From PSRI01 sp041484195 (GTDB taxonomy: Bacteria > Bacteroidota > Bacteroidia > Chitinophagales > Chitinophagaceae): 64,000 nt of DNA. A program made the position numbers and the translations under genes. The stretch lies in assembly GCA_041484195.1 (NCBI GenBank), contig JBGPHC010000018.1, positions 22,487 to 86,486 on the forward strand, in the 5' to 3' direction. Position 1 is the stretch's first letter. Each line of letters begins with the position of its first letter. Positions 8,504 to 17,603 of this stretch are shown piece by piece. Below the pieces are notes generated by a model, which made no database searches, was not told the DNA's origin, and worked only from the letters and a program-made list of their open reading frames with translations.

Positions 8504-11440
8504 TTATTTTTTCATTGCTTCAAATAATATTTCCACCGGGTGCAGAGCCTTTCTGCCCGCACCATCTTTTACCTGGTGGCGGCAACTAGTTCCGGATGCC
8601 GCGATGATAGCGTCTTTCCCTGCTTGCCTGACAGATGGCAACAAAACCAATTCCCCGATCTTCATTGACAAATCATAATGTTCCTTCTCGTATCCAAATG
8701 AACCGGCCATGCCACAACATCCGGAAGCCAAAGTTGTAACCGAATAATTTGCAGGAAGCGAGAGAATCCTTGCGCTATCCGCGACCGAAGAAAGAGCTTT
8801 CTGCTGGCAATGTCCATGCAATATCACTTCTTTATTTTCTGTAGTGAATTGATCTGCCCTGATTTTTCCCTTTTGAATTTCGCCAGCGATGAATTCATCT
8901 ATTAAGAACACATTTGCGGCAAGTTCCTTTGCCTGCTCCAGACGATCATCATCAGCAAGATCAATATACTCATCCCTGAAAGTCAGAATGGCGGAAGGTT
9001 CTATTCCCACCAATGGAATTTCACTGTTGATCAATGGCCCGAATATGGCAATATTCCTGTTAGCGATTTTTTTTGCATGCCTGATCAACCCTTTCGATAG
9101 CCAGGCCCGGCCACTCTCCTCGTGAGTGGTCATGAGCACTTCATAGCCCAAGCCTTCCAGCAGCAGTATGGCTTTGATTCCGATTTCAGTATCATTGAAA
9201 TTGGTGAACTCATCGCAGAACAGGTAGACCTGACCGTTGGAATGGGAAAGATGCGGATGCTGCCTGCCCTTGTCTTTCTTGTGTTTTTGATACCAGCTTC
9301 TAAGGGTCATTTTATAGAGGCGGGGCATAGACCTCTCCACCGCGAATCCGGAAATTTTTTTGACCCACTTGCTGATAATAGGTTGGGTCACCATGAAATT
9401 ATAGAGGCCGGGAAAGATTGAGCCCAGTTGGGAAGAACGATTGAAATTAGCGATCAGCCTGGATCTGAATGGCACTCCATTGGCATCATAATAATGTTGC
9501 AGGAACTCGGCCTTCAGTTTTGCTACATCCACATTGGAAGGGCATTCCGATTTACAACCTTTGCAACTCAGGCAGAGATCCATGACTTCATAGATCTCCT
9601 CATGATCGAAGCGATTGGGTTTGGTGGAGTTGGTTAGAAATTCCCGCAGAATATTTGCCCTGGCCCTGGTAGTATCCTTTTCGTTTCGGGTAGCCATGAA
9701 TGAAGGGCACATGGTGCCGCCTGATAAATGGGTTTTTCTGCAATCTCCCGAACCATTGCATTGTTCCGCGTGCTGTAATATATTCTGGCCCCTGAATCTG
9801 AATACGGTTTGAAATGCAGGCGTTTGCTGGCCGGGCTTATACCGGAGCATGGAATTCATCGGTGGCGTATCTACTATCTTATTGGGATTGAAAATGCTTT
9901 CCGGATCCCAGGATTTCTTGATTTCCCTAAGAAGTTGATAATTCTTCTCTCCCACCATCTCACGGATAAACTCTCCCCGCAATCTTCCATCACCATGTTC
10001 ACCGCTCAAAGAGCCCTGGTATTTTTTTACCAGGGCAGCGATCTCCTGCGCGATGGTCCGGAATAATTGATTGCCTTTTTCAGTTTTGAGGTTGATGATG
10101 GGTCGCAAGTGAATTTCACCAGACCCTGCATGAGCATAGTGTACCGAATACAAATTATATTTCTTTAAAATTTCATTGAAGTCGCGTATGTATGAAGGCA
10201 GGTCGTTCACGTCAACGGCCGTATCCTCGATCACTGGAACGGCTTTATTGTCGCCGGGCATATTGCCCAACAATCCCAAGCCGGCTTTTCTGAGACTCCA
10301 TATTTTCCGGGAATCATCTCCAAACAGTAGCGGGAAATGATAGCCCAGGCCTGCGGCTCTCATGTCGGCTTCCACTTTAGCCGCGATTTCACGAATTTCT
10401 TCTCTTGTCGATCGCAAAAATTCCACGACCAAAATGGCTCCGGGATCACCCTTGACAAAGAACCTGTTCTTGCTTTGCTCTATATTGTCCTTGGTGCAAT
10501 CCAGTATATAGTGGTCTATCAATTCGCTGGCGCTGGGCCTGTACCGAAGCGCTATAAGATTGGCGCGAAGTGATTCATCTATGCTGTTGAAATGAACACA
10601 AAGTAGTCCTGTTTCTTTTGGAGGCAGGGGAACAATATTCAGCTTTATTTCCGTGATGAATGCCAACGTACCTTCGGATCCGGCGATTAATTTGCAAAAA
10701 TTAAATTCAGGGCCACCGGCCGTAAAAGGCGCACTCTCCAACAATAAATCCACTGCATAGCCGGTATTCCTCCGCTCCACTGTTTTCTTCGGGAATTCTT
10801 TCCTGATCTCAAGCTGGTTTTCATAGTTGCTCAGCAAACCTCTCACCGTCTTGTAAATATTCCCTTCCAAATTATTCAATTCGCATTTAGCGTGGAAATT
10901 ATCCAGGTCCATAGACTTGAATGCAGCGTCGGTACCATCACTCAGGATGGCTTTTACCTCCAGTAGATGTTCTCTGGTGCTTCGGTAAACCACTGAATTG
11001 GATCCACATGAATTATTACCGACCATTCCCCCGATCATTGCACGGTTGGCGGTGGAAGTTTCAGGACCGAAAAAAAGGCCATGTGATTTGAGGAACAGAT
11101 TCAGTTCGTCGCGGATAACGCCGGGCTGTACACGAACCCATCCTTGTTCCTCATTGATTTCCAGGATTTTTGTAAAATATTTTGATACATCCACCACGAT
11201 GCCGCTACCCACTACCTGCCCGGCCAGCGAAGTGCCGGCTGTTCTGGGAATAAGGCCCACTTTGTTGGTCCGCGCAAACGAAATCAATTTTTTAATGTCG
11301 GCCTCTGTTTTGGGGATGGCTACGGCCAGTGGCATTTCCCGGTAGGCCGAAGCGTCGGTCGCGTAAAGCGTGCGCATGGTGGTATCATAATAGAATTCAC
11401 CCTGCAGCTCATTGGATAACCTTTCCAGCTTTTCATTCAT
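8504..11440 (-). CDS. FAD-linked oxidase with Fe-S and CCG domains (D-2-hydroxyacid dehydrogenase type)
   Basis: A 978-residue fused flavin/iron-sulfur protein of the YdiJ / D-2-hydroxyglutarate dehydrogenase type. It carries an FAD-binding PCMH domain (about 20-230, PRTAGTSLAGQVVG), an FAD-oxidase C-terminal domain with HAGSGEIHLRP and SGEHGDGR, two 4Fe-4S cysteine clusters (CNGSGDC...CP and CLSCKGCKSECP), and a C-terminal CCG/GlpC-like domain ending in GCCGMAGSFGYE. It would oxidise a D-2-hydroxyacid and pass electrons to the quinone pool. Substrate is not decided by sequence. It lies upstream of the RlmK-type gene on the same strand. Confidence 0.88.
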   Translation of the reverse strand: MNEKLERLSNELQGEFYYDTTMRTLYATDASAYREMPLAVAIPKTEADIKKLISFARTNKVGLIPRTAGTSLAGQVVGSGIVVDVSKYFTKILEINEEQGWVRVQPGVIRDELNLFLKSHGLFFGPETSTANRAMIGGMVGNNSCGSNSVVYRSTREHLLEVKAILSDGTDAAFKSMDLDNFHAKCELNNLEGNIYKTVRGLLSNYENQLEIRKEFPKKTVERRNTGYAVDLLLESAPFTAGGPEFNFCKLIAGSEGTLAFITEIKLNIVPLPPKETGLLCVHFNSIDESLRANLIALRYRPSASELIDHYILDCTKDNIEQSKNRFFVKGDPGAILVVEFLRSTREEIREIAAKVEADMRAAGLGYHFPLLFGDDSRKIWSLRKAGLGLLGNMPGDNKAVPVIEDTAVDVNDLPSYIRDFNEILKKYNLYSVHYAHAGSGEIHLRPIINLKTEKGNQLFRTIAQEIAALVKKYQGSLSGEHGDGRLRGEFIREMVGEKNYQLLREIKKSWDPESIFNPNKIVDTPPMNSMLRYKPGQQTPAFQTVFRFRGQNILQHAEQCNGSGDCRKTHLSGGTMCPSFMATRNEKDTTRARANILREFLTNSTKPNRFDHEEIYEVMDLCLSCKGCKSECPSNVDVAKLKAEFLQHYYDANGVPFRSRLIANFNRSSQLGSIFPGLYNFMVTQPIISKWVKKISGFAVERSMPRLYKMTLRSWYQKHKKDKGRQHPHLSHSNGQVYLFCDEFTNFNDTEIGIKAILLLEGLGYEVLMTTHEESGRAWLSKGLIRHAKKIANRNIAIFGPLINSEIPLVGIEPSAILTFRDEYIDLADDDRLEQAKELAANVFLIDEFIAGEIQKGKIRADQFTTENKEVILHGHCQQKALSSVADSARILSLPANYSVTTLASGCCGMAGSFGYEKEHYDLSMKIGELVLLPSVRQAGKDAIIAASGTSCRHQVKDGAGRKALHPVEILFEAMKK

Positions 11441-11682
11441 TTCTTGTTATTAATGAGGCCAACGGACGGACGCAAAATTAGTCCCTTTTGACAATAATCA
11501 CTGAGCAAATCCAATCCATAACTAAGTAGTGAACTCTTCGTAAAACGCATGCTCACGCAGTTCAAAGCTGACAAAGATTTGCTATATTTAGGCATCTGAC
11601 CAGAAAAGCTTTAATGATTGACGGACTCCAAATCACAATCTGAATCCTTCAAGTTCATTTTTTTCGAAAAAATTCCAGCGAA

Positions 11683-12195
11683 ATGAAATCCCGGCAATTC
11701 TTCTGTTTTTTCATTACAGTTTCCGCAGTTTCCTTTTTCTGCGGGTGTGGGCCCGATGCTTCCATCCTGCAGAAATTAGCAGCCCAACAATCACAAATAG
11801 ACAGCCTCAGACAAAAATTGGAACAAATCAAACCCGGCCTTGGTGAAATCATGGCAGTCATTCAAACCCATCACGCCAAACTCTGGTTCGCGGGAATCAA
11901 TGAGAATTGGAAACTGGCGGATTTTGAAGTGAAAGAGATCAAAGAGATGGTAGATATGGCCGAAAATATTGAAACCGACAGACCCGAAACCAAATTCATA
12001 TCCATGATTAATCCCCCGCTCGATACCATTGCCGGCGCGATTCAAAAAAATAATACGGTTGAATTCAAACATGGTTTTAGTCTGCTCACCGCAGCCTGCA
12101 ATAATTGCCATAAGGATAATAATTTTGAATTTAATGTGATCACCATCCCGGTGAATCAACCCGTAACGAACCAGGATTTCAGATCACAGCCATAA
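11683..12195 (+). CDS. Small lipoprotein with one c-type heme site
   Basis: A 170-residue protein not assigned to a named family. It has a hydrophobic N-terminal signal ending in FFCGCG (likely lipidated at Cys20 or Cys22), a short coiled-coil-like stretch (about 28-52, QKLAAQQSQIDSLRQKLEQ), a helical middle part and a single CNNCH heme-binding motif at 139-143. That is the CXXCH signature for covalent heme c. The small helical body with a near-C-terminal heme site recalls cytochrome c'-like proteins. It is probably an outer-surface or periplasmic electron carrier or sensor. It is flanked by an IS remnant and has no redox partner next to it. Confidence 0.7.
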   Translation: MKSRQFFCFFITVSAVSFFCGCGPDASILQKLAAQQSQIDSLRQKLEQIKPGLGEIMAVIQTHHAKLWFAGINENWKLADFEVKEIKEMVDMAENIETDRPETKFISMINPPLDTIAGAIQKNNTVEFKHGFSLLTAACNNCHKDNNFEFNVITIPVNQPVTNQDFRSQP

Positions 12196-12234
12196 AGCTG
12201 CCGAGGCAAGGGAACAAAATCTAATATTTACCAA

Positions 12235-12255
12235 CAAGGATTACCCATTTAGGCC
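12235..12255 (+). repeat. Left terminal inverted repeat
   Basis: Begins caaggattaccc and ends tttaggcc. It is the exact reverse complement of 12598-12618 over 21 nt. Confidence 0.85.
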
Positions 12256-12313
12256 TCAAAGCAAAAACCAGGGGTTGACAATTGCTGAATTATTTTAATT
12301 TGGGGCTAAATAG

Positions 12314-12517
12314 TTGGGTAAGTTTCGGGGAATAGCAGTGCAGCAGTTTAATAAGTGCTTCAAAAATGAAGACGATTGCAGGCAGTACCTTTTCGAGATG
12401 AAGTGGAAGAATGGTTATCGCTGCCGCAGGTGTGGTTGCACTAAGAGTTATAAGGGTCTGACGCGGTTCCATCTTCGATGTCAAAGTTGCGGTTACGATG
12501 AATCCATCACTAAATGA
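12314..12517 (+). pseudogene. IS1595-family transposase, N-terminal remnant
   Basis: A 67-codon open frame holding the zinc-ribbon domain that opens IS1595/ISXO2-type transposases: NEDDCRQYLFEMKWKNGYRC, then CRRCGC and CQSCGYDESIT, with two CxxC pairs. Full-length transposases continue for some 230 further residues with the catalytic core. Here a stop follows DESITK and the right terminal repeat begins 80 bp later. An overlapping 32-codon frame from 12514 runs into the right repeat and may be what is left of the 3' end; I cannot confirm this. Confidence 0.75.
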
Positions 12518-12597
12518 AGAAATTCTTTAAGAAGCATCTGGCATCAGCTCATAGAGCAGTATATGGTGAACCCACCCTACAGTTATATGGCCCATGC

Positions 12598-12618
12598 GGC
12601 CTAAATGGGTAATCCTTG
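12598..12618 (-). repeat. Right terminal inverted repeat
   Basis: Exact reverse complement of 12235-12255; reads ggcctaaatggg then taatccttg on the + strand. Confidence 0.85.
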
Positions 12619-12710
12619 TCTTCATTGAGAGAATTTTAATCAACCAAAAATCCGATCTTGCTTTGGAAATGCTAACGTACAATCGCTTTTTGACAGTCGC
12701 AGCAAAGGGA

Positions 12711-13064
12711 ATGAAATTTCTCAGCCGTTTAGCTGTTCTTATTTATTGTATTCTGGTTTTATTGCCCAACGCCGGCAAAGCCCAAAAGGTCGACAGTATC
12801 TATTTCAACCTCTATACCGATAGTCTCAAAAAAGGAAGCTACAACTATATTAATGTGGAAGGACGGACAGGAACCGGAAAAATTATTCCCTTAGACAGCA
12901 CCTATCTTATTCTCGAAGCCTCATCCGGTAGATTTTACGGTAATAGTTTATGGCTATCACGTGAAACAAAGCTGGAAAAAATAGATATTAAAGTGAGTCT
13001 GCGTCAAAATCCATCGTTTGTATTGAATAGGAGTATTTATATCAAAAAGAAGGAAGAGGACTAA
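12711..13064 (+). CDS. Small secreted protein, unrecognised
   Basis: A 118-residue protein from the ATG at 12711. The frame is open further upstream into the right repeat of the mobile element, but 12711 puts a clean signal peptide (MKFLSRLAVLIYCILVLL, then NAGKAQ before cleavage) at the N-terminus. The mature part is mostly beta-rich with YNYINVEGRTGTGKIIPLD and ends in a basic/acidic tail. I do not recognise a family. The upstream insertion leaves about 90 bp between the element and the start, so its expression may depend on sequence near the element. Confidence 0.6.
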   Translation: MKFLSRLAVLIYCILVLLPNAGKAQKVDSIYFNLYTDSLKKGSYNYINVEGRTGTGKIIPLDSTYLILEASSGRFYGNSLWLSRETKLEKIDIKVSLRQNPSFVLNRSIYIKKKEED

Positions 13065-13184
13065 TCCGGGGCAATAAACATAATGGCTCAGACAGGCCCT
13101 GGTTGCTGAAGTAGTTAATTCGCTGCTTCATGAAAGACTAACAATTCTCCATGAAATGCTTTACAGGGTTCTTACCCACGATGC

Positions 13185-13859
13185 TCACTTCACCGGAACC
13201 ATTTCCGATCTCATCTTCTTTGCGTCGTCGAGGAATTTGGCCAAACCTATATCGGTCAAAGGATGTTTGAGCAATCCCAGGATGGATTCCAGTGGGCAGG
13301 TACACACATCGGCACCTAATTCCGCTGCTTTTACAATATGCAATGCACTGCGAATGGAGGCAGCCAGTATTTCTGTCTTGTAACCTTGCAGAGAATATAT
13401 ATGTGCCATCTGTTCTATCAATTCCATTCCGTCCCAGGTGCTATCGTCAATCCGGCCCACAAATGGAGACACATAGGCGGCTCCCACTTTGGCAGCGAGT
13501 ATGGCCTGGCCCGCGGAAAACACGAGTGTGCAATTGGTGCGAATTCCATTGTCTGTGAACCACTTCATTGCCTTCACTCCATCTTTTATCATCGGGATCT
13601 TCACAACGATATTGGGATGAATGGCCGCCAATACCTTTCCCTCGGCTACCATATTGGCAAAATCAGAAGAAATCACTTCGGCGCTCACATCTCCATCCAC
13701 CATTTCACAAATTTTTTTATAATGCTCCATCACGGCGTCTTCGCCCTTTATGCCTTCTTTGGCCATCAGTGAAGGATTGGTAGTAACTCCGTCCAGGATC
13801 CCCAATTCATTGGCTTCTTTTATTTGTGCGAGATTGGCAGTATCAATAAAAAATTTCAT
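13185..13859 (-). CDS. Transaldolase / fructose-6-phosphate aldolase-like
   Basis: A 224-residue class I aldolase of the short transaldolase (TalC/FSA) group. It starts MKFFIDTANLAQIKEA and has the DGVTTNPSL motif at 23-31. The Schiff-base lysine is Lys87 in VVKIPMI, with the strand TLVFSAGQAILAAKVGA and PFVGRIDD further on. Transaldolase activity in the pentose phosphate pathway is the usual role of this bacterial subgroup; fructose-6-phosphate aldolase activity is the alternative, and sequence alone does not settle it. Confidence 0.9.
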   Translation of the reverse strand: MKFFIDTANLAQIKEANELGILDGVTTNPSLMAKEGIKGEDAVMEHYKKICEMVDGDVSAEVISSDFANMVAEGKVLAAIHPNIVVKIPMIKDGVKAMKWFTDNGIRTNCTLVFSAGQAILAAKVGAAYVSPFVGRIDDSTWDGMELIEQMAHIYSLQGYKTEILAASIRSALHIVKAAELGADVCTCPLESILGLLKHPLTDIGLAKFLDDAKKMRSEMVPVK

Positions 13860-13951
13860 ATAGTTGAATTTTCAATTTATGATTCATATAAAGATACGAA
13901 AACATCTTCAGGCAGGTCTCAGCCCAGAGCTGGAATGTGGAAGAAAAAAAA

Positions 13952-14048
13952 TGGCAAGTTACTTACATCGCACCGCTACAACCGCCTACCCTTGCTGCCT
14001 TCCGGCCCTGGGGGAGTTCAGCAGGAGCTGGTCGTATAAGACTTGCCG
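13952..14048 (-). ncRNA. ffs: Signal recognition particle RNA (small bacterial type)
   Basis: Reading the minus strand from about 14048, the conserved SRP Alu-less core is present: a CCAGGGCCGGAAGGCAGCAAGG stretch whose GGAA tetraloop and asymmetric loop form the Ffh-binding domain IV. The ends pair (ggcaagt near the 5' end with acttgcc near the 3' end) and a run of seven or more U follows at 13944-13951. Length of about 97 nt fits the Bacteroidota small SRP RNA. It pairs with Ffh to target nascent membrane proteins. It sits between the aldolase gene and the T9SS plug gene. Confidence 0.9.
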
Positions 14049-14137
14049 CTGCGAAGATAAGGAGATTTATGAATTCTGAATAATATGAGCTCAGTGGGAC
14101 AGGCATCTTAGCAATCAAATACATAAATTTTGTCGGC

Positions 14138-15454
14138 TCATTGACCTGGTCTGTTGAGCATTGAATTTAGTTTTGCTATGCCCATGAGCTTGTCGAAACG
14201 GCCGCCCAGTTCGCGGTAATAGGCCAAAACCAGGTATTCGTTCTCCGTTTCCCAGGTATTCCCCTCTGTCATGGCTAAATCAAATTTTTGTTGTTTGTCA
14301 AAGGGATTTATCAATGCGTAAGCATAGTCATAATATCCTTGTTTCAGATAGAGGGTAGTTTCGTACACTTTCTTTTCATCATTCCATTGCATGCGGGCAT
14401 TGTCGTCTTTGCCATAGTTGCTAATGGCGCCAAATAAATAAAGCTCCTCATTGTTGAAAGGGATATTTTCCGGAGGAACAAAGGTGAAATGAATGGTGGC
14501 ATAGTCGCCGTTCCAGTATGGATTCACGTTGTCCGTATTGTCCAGGAAATACCTCCCATTGTAGTCTGTATAAAAATAATATCTCTGGCTGGGCCTGGGA
14601 CCATCGGGCACCACAAACAACTCATAAGCCGCGTTGGTATTTTCCTGTCTTCTCACCCGATCACTCAGCAGGCGAAAGCTTCTCAGGTTTAGCCATCGCC
14701 ATTCTTTTCCGGCAGGCATCACACAATCGCTCTCGGAATTATATTCATAATTATTGCCTCTCACAATGGTAGGAATGATATTGCGAATACAATTGTCCCA
14801 GCGATAGTTTTGGAGGATCACCACTTTCACCTGCTGTTGTGGGTAACTGATATTAAGTGCTCCCGAATTTAAAACAAGCTGTATTTTCTGGCTCTTGTTG
14901 AAATATTGCTGGCTGAATGGCTGCACAATTTGCGCCGCGACAGAAATGCCTGGTTCTGCAACCAGGAAGCGCTTGGTAAATGCTAGCCTTGATGTGTCAC
15001 CATCCAGGAAAACTTTGAGCACAAAATTACCGGACCTGGTAGGAACCATATTCTGGTCCGGAAATCTAACCTGGTAGTGAGTGTAGCGGCTAAGGGTCAT
15101 CGATGAAAAGCGGTAATTCGTAATCCGTTGGTTGGTGAACCCTTTCACATAGTCAAAAAATCCGGTTTGCACCGGCGACCAGTCTGCATTTCTCATTTCA
15201 AAAGTGAAATAATAATATTTTACATCCCCGTCGAGATCATCAAAATCGAGTTGCATTGACCCCGTACTCCCCAGGCTGATTACCGGGTAGGCCAGTTGGT
15301 CGCCTGTTCTTATCAGTTGGGTTGTGCGGATATTTTTCATGAAAACCTGATCAGGTTCCCGCTGCGCCGCCACATCTAAGTATGAGATCAGGGAGGCGGA
15401 GATCAGGGCTATCGCGATGAAAGGCTTACACATTCCAAATTCATTTATCTTCAC
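14138..15454 (-). CDS. Type IX secretion system plug protein (DUF5103)
   Basis: A 438-residue secreted protein with a signal peptide (CKPFIAIALISASLISYL). It matches the DUF5103 pattern: an N-terminal beta domain with RTTQLIRTGDQLAYPVISLG and FDDLDGDVKYYYFTFEMRN, a middle segment GNFVLKVFLDGDTSRLAFTKRF, and a C-terminal domain with LYFLGAISNYG-like and YETTLYLKQGYYDYAYAL strands. In Flavobacteria the Plug protein closes the periplasmic side of the SprA translocon channel of type IX secretion. An internal Met at residue 8 may be the true start. It is divergent from the permease gene (22-bp gap), so both start signals lie in a very short region. Confidence 0.85.
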   Translation of the reverse strand: MKINEFGMCKPFIAIALISASLISYLDVAAQREPDQVFMKNIRTTQLIRTGDQLAYPVISLGSTGSMQLDFDDLDGDVKYYYFTFEMRNADWSPVQTGFFDYVKGFTNQRITNYRFSSMTLSRYTHYQVRFPDQNMVPTRSGNFVLKVFLDGDTSRLAFTKRFLVAEPGISVAAQIVQPFSQQYFNKSQKIQLVLNSGALNISYPQQQVKVVILQNYRWDNCIRNIIPTIVRGNNYEYNSESDCVMPAGKEWRWLNLRSFRLLSDRVRRQENTNAAYELFVVPDGPRPSQRYYFYTDYNGRYFLDNTDNVNPYWNGDYATIHFTFVPPENIPFNNEELYLFGAISNYGKDDNARMQWNDEKKVYETTLYLKQGYYDYAYALINPFDKQQKFDLAMTEGNTWETENEYLVLAYYRELGGRFDKLMGIAKLNSMLNRPGQ

Positions 15455-15476
15455 AATTTAGTAAAATACGCTGGTA

Positions 15477-16709
15477 TTGAATGTCGCCGCTTTCATAGCA
15501 AAACGCATCGCCTTCAACAGGCAGAAGTCTTTTTCACGTTTCATTGTGAGACTAGCAACGGTGGCAACGGCCATCAGCGTGGCCGTAATGATCATGACAC
15601 TTGCCTTCGTGACCGGATTCCAGGAAGCGGTCAGTCAGAAGATCTTCGGTTTTTGGGGCCATTTAAGAGTGCAACACTATGAACAATACAAGGCTTCCAT
15701 AGCGGAGGAAGAACCGATTGCCAAGAATGATTCCATCGTCAATTTGATAAAAAAAATAAAGGGTATCCGGCAGGTACAAGCCTTCGCCACTAAATATGCC
15801 ATACTCAAATCACCCGAGTATATTGAGGGTGTGCTGTTCAAAGGCGTGGACAGCAATTACGATTTCAGCGGCATGCAACAATTCCTGGCAGAAGGAAGAT
15901 GGATCCGATCCAATGATTCCAGTTACAGCAGGGAAATTGTATTGTCTGAGTACACCGCGCAGCAATTACAAATCAAGGTGAATGACCGGATATTGATTTA
16001 TTTTTTCAGGGGTGATCAGCCTCCCAGGCCCGATAGGCTTACGGTAGTGGGGTTTTATAAAACTGGCATGGAGGAATACGACAAATTATATGCTATTGGA
16101 GATCTAAAACTTGTCCAGCGATTGAATAACTGGAATCGCGGCGACATTGGCGGATACGAAATTTTTGTGGACGACTATCATCAGATGGATGAGTTGAATG
16201 ATGCCGTATTCAATTCCCTTCCCGGAGAATGGAGCAGCAAAAGCATCAAAGAGATCTACCCCAACCTGTTCGACTGGCTGAAACTCCAGGACGTAAACAG
16301 GGATGTGGTACTGGGAATCATGATCATTATTGCCATTATCAACCTCATCACCTGTTTAATCATCATGGTTTTAGAAAGGACCAGGATGATTGGTGTGCTC
16401 AAGGCCGTGGGCGCCAGTGACTGGACCGTACAAAAGATCTTCAGCATCCAGGGTATTATCATTTCCTTCATAGGAGTGACCTGGGGATTGATAATCGGCG
16501 TCGGTATCTGTTTGATTCAAAAGCAAACGGGATTCATCAAATTCTGGGATGAGAATGCGTATTATATGTCGGTGGTGCCGGTACATATAGTCTGGGGGCA
16601 AATCATCACGGTGGTTTTGGTCACCCTGGTCATTTGCTTTCTCATATTATTGATTCCAACATTGGTGAGCAGGAAGATACAACCCGCCAAAGCAGTGCAA
16701 TTCAGATAG
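15477..16709 (+). CDS. LolC/LolE-type lipoprotein-releasing ABC permease
   Basis: A 410-residue FtsX/MacB-type permease. An N-terminal amphipathic and first membrane segment (about 5-45, FIAKRIAFNRQKSFSRF then VATVATAISVAVMIMTLAF) is followed by a periplasmic domain to about residue 265 and three more membrane helices. The stretch MVLERTRMIGVLKAVGAS after the second helix is the family coupling signature. In Bacteroidota such proteins are annotated as lipoprotein transporters that move lipoproteins from inner membrane to carrier, which fits the many lipoprotein genes nearby. The ATPase partner is not in the window. Confidence 0.85.
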   Translation: MNVAAFIAKRIAFNRQKSFSRFIVRLATVATAISVAVMIMTLAFVTGFQEAVSQKIFGFWGHLRVQHYEQYKASIAEEEPIAKNDSIVNLIKKIKGIRQVQAFATKYAILKSPEYIEGVLFKGVDSNYDFSGMQQFLAEGRWIRSNDSSYSREIVLSEYTAQQLQIKVNDRILIYFFRGDQPPRPDRLTVVGFYKTGMEEYDKLYAIGDLKLVQRLNNWNRGDIGGYEIFVDDYHQMDELNDAVFNSLPGEWSSKSIKEIYPNLFDWLKLQDVNRDVVLGIMIIIAIINLITCLIIMVLERTRMIGVLKAVGASDWTVQKIFSIQGIIISFIGVTWGLIIGVGICLIQKQTGFIKFWDENAYYMSVVPVHIVWGQIITVVLVTLVICFLILLIPTLVSRKIQPAKAVQFR

Positions 16710-16833
16710 CCTCCCACTCGCAAAAGAGTTGAAGGTATCATACAAGACAGGAGTCCGCGGCATAACATATTACATTTACAAACCGGGAATTAAATTTTCA
16801 ATTGCAATTGCCCGGTACACGATTTTCCCGTTT

Positions 16834-17589
16834 TCAATAAGGCATGACATGTGAGAGTATAATTCCCGCAGCTACGGCAGCATTCAGGGATTCCGCATTT
16901 CCCCTGGAGGGAATCGTGATCTGCAATGCGGCCATTTCCAACAGTGACTCAGTGATACCCGTGGATTCATTTCCGATCAGGACGATGCCTTCCTTTAAAG
17001 TTCCACATTCATAAATTGACTTCCCATTCATAGTCGCGGCCCATAGTGGCAGGTTATTATTTGTATTTGTCGTCAACCATTCAATGAGATCCCGGTACCA
17101 GAGATTTACACGCAGCATGCTACCCATCGTGGATTGAACCACTTTTGGGTTATAGAGTTCCACGCAATCATCGCTGCAAATAATATTCTTAATACCGAAG
17201 CAGTCGGCAATTCGGATGAGCGTGCCCATATTTCCCGGATCCCGGATCCCTTCGAGCATCAGGGTTATGGAATTTTGTGTTGCAGGGCCATCGCCATAAT
17301 TCCATTTTCTAACAACCGCGAGCACCTGGTGCGGGCTGGCAAGATGAGATATCCTGTGCAGTTCATCCTCATTGATTTCTTCGATGCCTGCAGTCGGGAG
17401 TAAACGCAGAAGAGCCTGCTCCTGTCTGAGCCAATGACCCGTGGCGTAAATGGATTCGACCTGACTGGGAACCTGTTGCAGGAATTCCGAAACAATCTTG
17501 GGTCCTTCTACGATAAAAGCGCCCAATTCATCCCTGAATTTTTTATGGTATAAACTTTGAATATATTTGATTCTTGATTTGCTGAGCAT
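16834..17589 (-). CDS. TrmH/SpoU-family RNA 2'-O-methyltransferase
   Basis: A 251-residue SPOUT-class RNA methyltransferase. It has an N-terminal substrate-binding region beginning SKSRIKYIQSLYHKKFRDE and the three SPOUT motifs: LLEGIRDPGNMGTLIRIADC (motif 1), IVLIGNESTGI (motif 2) and IPSRGNAESLNAAVAAGI (motif 3). Motifs 2 and 3 form the trefoil knot that binds SAM. It probably methylates a ribose in tRNA or 23S rRNA; the exact target is open. It is divergent from tamL, the two starts being 14 bp apart. Confidence 0.9.
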   Translation of the reverse strand: MLSKSRIKYIQSLYHKKFRDELGAFIVEGPKIVSEFLQQVPSQVESIYATGHWLRQEQALLRLLPTAGIEEINEDELHRISHLASPHQVLAVVRKWNYGDGPATQNSITLMLEGIRDPGNMGTLIRIADCFGIKNIICSDDCVELYNPKVVQSTMGSMLRVNLWYRDLIEWLTTNTNNNLPLWAATMNGKSIYECGTLKEGIVLIGNESTGITESLLEMAALQITIPSRGNAESLNAAVAAGIILSHVMPY

Positions 17590-17603
17590 TGTTACACCCG
17601 TTT

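Larger units (their letters stand above)
12235..12618 (+). mobile_element. Miniature IS1595-family derivative
   Basis: A 384-bp element bounded by perfect 21-bp terminal inverted repeats (12235-12255 and 12598-12618). Inside is only the N-terminal zinc-ribbon part of an IS1595/ISXO2-type transposase; the DDE-type catalytic domain is missing. This is the structure of an internally deleted, non-autonomous copy that a full-length relative could mobilise in trans. I could not find an 8-bp target duplication at either boundary I tried. Confidence 0.75.

Noticed and set aside
12514..12612. 32-codon frame at the end of the IS1595-type remnant as a separate gene
   Set aside because: It runs into the terminal inverted repeat, has no recognisable domain and is probably leftover 3' sequence of the transposase gene.
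12594..12710. Extended N-terminus of the small secreted protein beginning in the mobile element's repeat
   Set aside because: The start at 12711 gives a proper signal peptide; the upstream codons belong partly to the insertion.
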